From the NCBI RefSeq assembly GCF_001029445.1, contig NZ_LDOT01000023.1:186001-250000 (forward strand): a DNA stretch of 64,000 nucleotides, given 5' to 3'. Shown here piece after piece: positions 59,354-64,000 of the stretch. The notes under the pieces were generated by a model. That model was not told the DNA's origin and did not search any database. It worked only from the letters and a program-made list of their open reading frames with translations. Within the stretch, counting starts at the first letter, position 1. Each line of letters starts with the position of its first letter. The stretch comes from Photobacterium aquae. Lineage in GTDB: Bacteria; Pseudomonadota; Gammaproteobacteria; Enterobacterales; Vibrionaceae. The position numbers were made by a program, and so were the translations under genes.

Positions 59354-61447
59354 ATGTTTACCAAAAGCCAGCTGACTTTGATGATCGGTGCCATTCTGGC
59401 CGCACCTGTCGCCCTCGCCGAGACGGCTGTATCAACCACCGATGTTGACGAGCATATGGTTGTCACCGGCCGTGACTATGGGTACAAGGCAGATACCAAC
59501 ACAACTGCTATGCGCATTGAAGCAACCCAGCTTGAAACACCGGGACAGGTTGCAGTGATCGACGAGCAGGTGATTGATGAGCAGCGAGCGAGCACCTTGG
59601 GTGAAGTACTTAAGAATGATTCAAGTATTTCAGAAGGTGGCAAGGGACGTAACCGTGAAACATTTACACTGCGTGGCTTTGAGCTTAGCAGTGGCGAAAG
59701 TTTCCTGCGTGATGGCAAGCAGCATTGGTCTCATTACCGTCAGCCGATTGAATTGCTTGAGCGTGTTGAGGTATTGAAAGGACCTGCTGGCTTGCTGTAC
59801 GGCAAATCGGCCCCGGGTGGCTTGGTAAACATGGTTTCTAAGAAACCGACATACGAGACGCAGGTAAACGTCAGCCAGGATATCGGTTCAAATAACCGTA
59901 CCCGTACGATGGCAGATATTAGCGGTTCGCTAAATGCTGATCAGACATTGCGTGCCCGTGCCGTATTGGCGAAAGAAGATTATGATTCATGGCGTAGCTA
60001 CACTGATGGCAGCACACCGTCGACGAATCGTTTTGTTGGTGGTCTGTTCGTTGATTACGATGTTACCGATAACGTAACCGTATCATTTCACTATGATCGT
60101 ACCAATGACGACGGCAGCGTAGATACCGGTGCCTACATCGTTGATGGTGAACCGGTATTGGGCCGAGAGCATGTTTGGGATGCACAATGGTCGAACATTG
60201 AGAACGACGTTGAGAATATAGGTGTTGATGTTGTTGCACAGCTGTCGGATGTGTGGCGTGTTGCGGCAAGTTATAACCATCAAGATTTTGAACGTCGTGA
60301 TATCGAAAGCTTTTCTAAACCAGAGACATACGATCCGACCACAGGTACCTTTACTTACAATGGTTATGATCGCTGGGACAACTGGAAATTCAATACCGCG
60401 AACGTAGATTTCGTCGGAGAGTTTGATGCGCTAGGTATGTCGCACCAAATGCTGGTGGGAGCTAACTGGTTAGGGTATTACTACAAAACTCAAAGTGAGT
60501 ATTTGAAAGGCTATACGGCAACAGTCGGTCAGCCAATGATCAAGCCTAGCGAGTTGCATTATTCGAATGGTCGATACAGAGAACCTACCGAGCGAGACTC
60601 ATACGGTATCTATCTGCAAGATATGGTAACCATTAATGATCAGTGGCAAGTATTGGCTGGCGTGCGCTTTGATCGTAACGAGACGGATGCAGGCAACTTC
60701 AACAATGTACTGCCAAAAGCAGCCGTGATCTTCCATCCTGCCGAGAATGGTTCAATCTACGCGACATACTCAGAGAGTTTTGAGCCAAAAGATCCAATCG
60801 ATGACGCACAAGATGTTAACGATGGCATGGAATTAGACCCAGTGAAAGGTATCCTATATGAAGTGGGTACGAAGTGGGAACTATTTGACGGACAGGCACT
60901 GGTTTCTGCCGCTATCTTCGATATCACTCAGGAAAACAAAGTGGTCACCGAAGATGTCAGCAATGTGAGCGGCAAAGAAAGTATTACAACGCAGGTTGGT
61001 GAGCAGAAGCATCGTGGTGCAGAATTCTCGGCAACGGGTTATGTGACAGAGAAACTAGCACTAAACGGTAGCTTTACGTATCTTGACGCAGAGATTATTG
61101 ATCCGACAAACGCCACAATTGATGGTAAGCGTCCAGCGGATGTGCCGGAGTATGCTGCAAGTATTTGGTCTCGCTACTCTGTAACAAACAATACTGATGT
61201 TAATCTTGGCTTGTTCTATCAAGGTTCTCGTTTTGGCGATAGTGCCAATACGTATAAGAAGGATGCCTACACTCGTGTGGATGCAGGTGTGGCCCATACG
61301 ATCAATTATGATCAGAACCTCGATGTTATTATGCGTCTGAACGTTAATAATTTGTTCGATACTGATTACCTAGCAGGTGGTAGCCAGACTAAGACGATTA
61401 TCGGCGAGGGTCGCAACTACATGGCAACGGTTGAGTTCCGTTACTAA
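59354..61447 (+). CDS. TonB-dependent siderophore receptor
   Basis: A 697-residue outer-membrane receptor: signal peptide cut near ALA-ETAV, a TonB-box-like DEHMVVTG (about 33-40), plug domain (STLGEVLKNDSSISEG to GGLVNMVSKKP) and a 22-strand barrel ending in the aromatic terminus NYMATVEFRY. It is of the FhuA/FoxA (hydroxamate-type) branch, but the ligand is not known. Upstream a Fur-like box and inverted repeats are seen. TGGAG is nine bases before ATG. Downstream is the TonB2 energising system. Confidence 0.92.
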   Translation: MFTKSQLTLMIGAILAAPVALAETAVSTTDVDEHMVVTGRDYGYKADTNTTAMRIEATQLETPGQVAVIDEQVIDEQRASTLGEVLKNDSSISEGGKGRNRETFTLRGFELSSGESFLRDGKQHWSHYRQPIELLERVEVLKGPAGLLYGKSAPGGLVNMVSKKPTYETQVNVSQDIGSNNRTRTMADISGSLNADQTLRARAVLAKEDYDSWRSYTDGSTPSTNRFVGGLFVDYDVTDNVTVSFHYDRTNDDGSVDTGAYIVDGEPVLGREHVWDAQWSNIENDVENIGVDVVAQLSDVWRVAASYNHQDFERRDIESFSKPETYDPTTGTFTYNGYDRWDNWKFNTANVDFVGEFDALGMSHQMLVGANWLGYYYKTQSEYLKGYTATVGQPMIKPSELHYSNGRYREPTERDSYGIYLQDMVTINDQWQVLAGVRFDRNETDAGNFNNVLPKAAVIFHPAENGSIYATYSESFEPKDPIDDAQDVNDGMELDPVKGILYEVGTKWELFDGQALVSAAIFDITQENKVVTEDVSNVSGKESITTQVGEQKHRGAEFSATGYVTEKLALNGSFTYLDAEIIDPTNATIDGKRPADVPEYAASIWSRYSVTNNTDVNLGLFYQGSRFGDSANTYKKDAYTRVDAGVAHTINYDQNLDVIMRLNVNNLFDTDYLAGGSQTKTIIGEGRNYMATVEFRY

Positions 61448-61455
61448 GTACCTTG

Positions 61456-61482
61456 AAGGGGGGAGCATGTCTCCCCTTTTTC
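61456..61482 (+). terminator. Intrinsic terminator after the receptor
   Basis: GGGGAG and CTCCCC around CATGT followed by TTTTT. Confidence 0.85.
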
Positions 61483-61529
61483 TGTATGTCTCTACTTTAA
61501 ATGATTTTTGTTTGCATTTAATGTGCTCG

Positions 61530-61546
61530 CCTGCTTGTTAAGCAGG
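61530..61546 (+). promoter_or_regulatory. Hairpin upstream of DUF3450
   Basis: CCTGCTT and AAGCAGG pair perfectly around GTT, 62 bases before the DUF3450 start. It may be in the leader RNA. Confidence 0.35.
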
Positions 61547-61608
61547 GTTTCTTTGTTTTTGTCTATCTCTTCATTGGGAAGCGATTTTTTCTATCAAATG
61601 TAAAAAGA

Positions 61609-62370
61609 ATGAATGTTAAAAAAACCAGTTTAGCTTTATTACTGCTAGGTTCGATTTCCGGGGTACAGGCAACAACCCTTGGTGAAGCGCGTAGCGTTGA
61701 AAATGCAATGAATAGCTCATCGGCTAAGAGCCAGAATAGAATTGATGCCAGCGCAGAAGCGGCCTTGTCGATGCAGGCAGAAATGGAACAGTTGCAAGAA
61801 GAAGTGAAGAATCTGACGGTCTACCGCGATCACATGGCGAACTTGGTTGCCAATCAAGAGCAGGAAGCGAGCAGCCTTGCCGATCAGATTTCAGGCATCA
61901 AAGAGACCCGTCAAGGTGTCGTACCATTGATGTACCGTATGTTGGATGGCTTGGAGGTAATTGTTGAGAATGACAAACCGATCCGTCACTCTCAGCGATT
62001 GGCGCGTATCGCCAAGCTGCAAGCAATGATGACACAGGCCGATGTCAGTGACGCGGAAAAATACCGCCGTATTCTAGAAGCCTACCAAATTGAAATGGAT
62101 TACGGCACCAAGATGGGGATTTACCAAGGCGAGGTACAGCTAGACGGCGATCGCATTGAAGCCGATCTGTTATATCTCGGCCGCATTTCGTTGGTTGCCC
62201 GGAGTCTTGATGGCCACCAATTCTGGGCGTGGAATGATATGTCATCCCATTGGCAGCCGCTCGATAGTAGCTACGCCAAAGATATCAACAAAGCGTTTGC
62301 TATCGCATCCAAACAAGCGGCTCCAAGCCTGATCACCCTGCCTGTATCTGTCGACATGGAGGCGAACTAA
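61609..62370 (+). CDS. DUF3450 protein of the TonB2 cluster
   Basis: A 253-residue periplasmic protein (signal peptide KKTSLALLLLGSISGVQA) with a long coiled coil (about 45-105, AEAALSMQAEMEQLQEEVKNL) followed by a mixed domain with VVPLMYRMLDGLE and HQFWAWNDMSSHWQPL. DUF3450 is the usual first gene before ttpC in Vibrionaceae TonB2 operons. It starts 1 base from ttpC on the far side, clearly cotranscribed. Confidence 0.9.
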   Translation: MNVKKTSLALLLLGSISGVQATTLGEARSVENAMNSSSAKSQNRIDASAEAALSMQAEMEQLQEEVKNLTVYRDHMANLVANQEQEASSLADQISGIKETRQGVVPLMYRMLDGLEVIVENDKPIRHSQRLARIAKLQAMMTQADVSDAEKYRRILEAYQIEMDYGTKMGIYQGEVQLDGDRIEADLLYLGRISLVARSLDGHQFWAWNDMSSHWQPLDSSYAKDINKAFAIASKQAAPSLITLPVSVDMEAN

Positions 62371-62371
62371 G

Positions 62372-63715
62372 ATGAAACTCAAAGTGCTAGCTACGGCTCT
62401 TTGCCTTGCCTCGACTGTTTTGCTGCCAGTTCAGGTCCAAGCTGACACCGCTTTGCTTGATCAGACGCGCCAAGAGCAACGAGTGCAGAAGGCCCATGAC
62501 GTCCAGCGCGAAAAGGGCTTTAAGCTGACAGAAGCGGAAATTCGTTCTCAGCGAGATGCATTGTTGCGCCAACGTGATCAGCTTCAGCGCGAAACGAATG
62601 TGCTGAGTAAAAGTTTCAGTGAAAATGAAAACAAACTTGCCCGTCTTGAAGAGCAGTTGCGCTTGGAGACCGGCAGCCTGGGTGAATTGTTTGGCGTTGT
62701 ACGTCAGGCCGCCAAAGAATTAGAGAGTGAAATGGCGTTTTCGGTAACCAGTATTGACCGAAATAGCCACCAGCGTGTGGTTGATGAAATTGTCGCCGCC
62801 AAAACGCTGCCGTCCTTGAATCAACTTTCCGGCCTGTGGAAAGGTATGGAAGATCAGATTCTTGCAAGTCGCGAGATGCGTAAAGTTTCTGTGCCTTTCA
62901 TTAATGGTCAAGGACACCAGTCTGAAGTAACGGCATACCGTCTTGGTAGCATGGGGTTGATAGGCGAGCAAGGTTACCTTGCATGGGATGGCGATCGCAA
63001 TGCGGCTAAAATCTACCTAAAGCAGCCTGAAAACGGGCCTGTTTTGGCTTCAATGGCAGCATTGGCTCAAACGGGGGTGCAGCCAGCCGTTGTTGACCCG
63101 TCGCGTGGCATTATGCTTGAGCAACTTGCTAATTCACCGAGTTTATCAGAGCGCCTTGCCCAAGGCGGGGTAGTGGGGCAAATTATCCTTGGCCTGCTGG
63201 GTATTGGTTTGATTATCGCCCTGTTCCGCGGTGTGAAATTGGCTGTTTCGCGCCAGCAGATCAACAAGCAGCTTAAGAATCCGCAGCAACCAGGGAATAA
63301 CCCGTTGGGGCGAGTCTTGAGCGTATACAGCAAAGAGCAGCAGCGTAGTGTTGAAGCGCTTGAATTGCGTCTTTTGGAAACCATAGTCGACGAGCAGCAA
63401 GGGCTTGAAAAGGGCCTATCTATGCTGAAGCTTTTGGCTGCATTGGCGCCGATGCTCGGCTTGTTGGGTACGGTGACGGGGATGATCGAAACCTTCCAAG
63501 TGATCACCCAGTTCGGTAACGGCGATCCGACAATCATGGCTGGTGGTATTTCAACGGCGCTTGTTACAACTGTATTGGGCCTTGTTGCGGCGATGCCATT
63601 GTTACTGGCGCATAATATTTTGAGCACCCAGTCTGAAAATATTCGCTGTATCCTCGAGAAACAAGGGATCAGCATGGTGGCAGAGCAGGCCGAGAAAGTA
63701 GGAAAAGCCGCGTAA
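62372..63715 (+). CDS. ttpC: TtpC, TonB2-associated MotA/TolQ/ExbB-family protein
   Basis: A 447-residue protein: signal-like N-terminus, periplasmic coiled coil (about 30-120), one membrane helix (GQIILGLLGIGLIIALFRG, about 270-288), and the ExbB-like domain with LLAALAPMLGLLGTVTGMIETF and GGISTALVTTVLGLVAAMPLLLAHN. TtpC is needed with TonB2-ExbB2-ExbD2 for iron uptake in V. anguillarum and V. cholerae. It overlaps exbB2 by one base (TAATG). Confidence 0.92.
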   Translation: MKLKVLATALCLASTVLLPVQVQADTALLDQTRQEQRVQKAHDVQREKGFKLTEAEIRSQRDALLRQRDQLQRETNVLSKSFSENENKLARLEEQLRLETGSLGELFGVVRQAAKELESEMAFSVTSIDRNSHQRVVDEIVAAKTLPSLNQLSGLWKGMEDQILASREMRKVSVPFINGQGHQSEVTAYRLGSMGLIGEQGYLAWDGDRNAAKIYLKQPENGPVLASMAALAQTGVQPAVVDPSRGIMLEQLANSPSLSERLAQGGVVGQIILGLLGIGLIIALFRGVKLAVSRQQINKQLKNPQQPGNNPLGRVLSVYSKEQQRSVEALELRLLETIVDEQQGLEKGLSMLKLLAALAPMLGLLGTVTGMIETFQVITQFGNGDPTIMAGGISTALVTTVLGLVAAMPLLLAHNILSTQSENIRCILEKQGISMVAEQAEKVGKAA

Positions 63716-64000
63716 TGGAAAACAGTCTTTATAACATCCCGCTGTTGCATACATCGATGTTTGAAGCCTGGTGGTTCTCGTTAGAGCATTTTATGAACCA
63801 AGGTGGCCAGATCCTCTGGTGGCTGGCTGCTGTGGTTGTATTTAGTTGGCTATTGGTGCTTGAGCGGGTGCTGTATCTTGGCTTTACCTATCCAAAGCAG
63901 AAAAAACAGTGGTTGGCGCAGTGGCAGGCACGGAGCGATCAAACATCATGGTATGCGCATGCCGCCCGTGATGGCTGGCTTAATCAGGCCCATTTGGCGT
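63715..64000 (+). CDS. exbB: ExbB2 (partial, runs off the window)
   Basis: The first 95 residues of an ExbB/TolQ-family protein, no stop before the edge. It has a hydrophobic helix (ILWWLAAVVVFSWLLVLERVLYL, about 33-55). The ATG is at 63715, sharing the A of the ttpC stop. Next genes should be exbD2 and tonB2. Confidence 0.9.
   Translation, partial: MENSLYNIPLLHTSMFEAWWFSLEHFMNQGGQILWWLAAVVVFSWLLVLERVLYLGFTYPKQKKQWLAQWQARSDQTSWYAHAARDGWLNQAHLA

Noticed and set aside
63067..63750. 227-codon antisense frame across ttpC
   Set aside because: Shadow of the strongly conserved ttpC frame; composition rich in Ser, Pro, Arg as in reverse frames.

Overview
The window looks like a chromosomal segment of a member of the Vibrionaceae, probably Photobacterium or a close relative (inference from gene content; no 16S or other marker is present). 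Pointers are a TonB2-type cluster (DUF3450, TtpC, ExbB2), a GlyGly-CTERM trypsin-like protease, an H-NOX/hybrid-kinase pair, a Braun lipoprotein with an ErfK-type L,D-transpeptidase, and codBA, thiD, menI, yceH and yaeQ homologues close to the enteric versions. No tRNA, rRNA, CRISPR array, insertion sequence or prophage was seen.

Layout. 1-16.4 kb is mostly housekeeping: a serine hydrolase, a long-chain acyl-CoA ligase, a TetR regulator, a LoiP-like protease, MenI, a YcbJ-like kinase fold, a degenerate retropepsin-like lipoprotein, DUF2797, a cis/trans fatty acid isomerase, a REC-GGDEF protein, YceH, a GIY-YIG protein, YaeQ and a YdcF-like protein. 16.9-28.4 kb is a complete Tad (Flp type IVb pilus) operon: flp, tadV, rcpC, rcpA, rcpB, tadZ, tadA-G and an OmpA-like gene, with genes overlapping or only a few bases apart. 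28.5-35 kb carries thiD behind a TPP riboswitch, PhnA/YjdM, an unknown lipoprotein, a GlyGly-CTERM serine protease, and codBA.

35-46 kb starts with a 777-base non-coding stretch holding four DnaA-box-like 9-mers. It is followed by a CpxR-like regulator with no kinase beside it, Lpp, an SCO1-like protein with an unknown partner, L-asparaginase II, a DUF368 (PopT-type) lipid-carrier transporter, and a two-component system divergent from an ArnC-like/ArnT-like glycosyltransferase pair across a 33-bp near-perfect palindrome. 46-59 kb holds an aromatic aminotransferase, the hybrid kinase and H-NOX pair, a nitroreductase, a coiled-coil protein, a Fur-box-preceded SDR protein, a fatty acid desaturase, the L,D-transpeptidase and a CpxA-like kinase with no regulator beside it. 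59-64 kb is an iron-uptake region: a TonB-dependent siderophore receptor under a Fur-like box and unusual inverted repeats, then DUF3450-TtpC-ExbB2, running off the end.

Themes. Many genes concern the cell envelope: membrane-lipid adaptation (isomerase, desaturase, acyl-CoA ligase), peptidoglycan-outer membrane tethering (Lpp, L,D-transpeptidase), a split Cpx-like envelope-stress pair, lipid-carrier recycling and glycosyl transfer, surface pili, and iron import. Best leads for new biology are the DnaA-box cluster, the split CpxR/CpxA-like pair, the 33-bp palindrome and start-codon hairpin at the glycosyltransferase promoter, the protease with an acidic insertion beside an unknown lipoprotein, and the repeats in front of the siderophore receptor.
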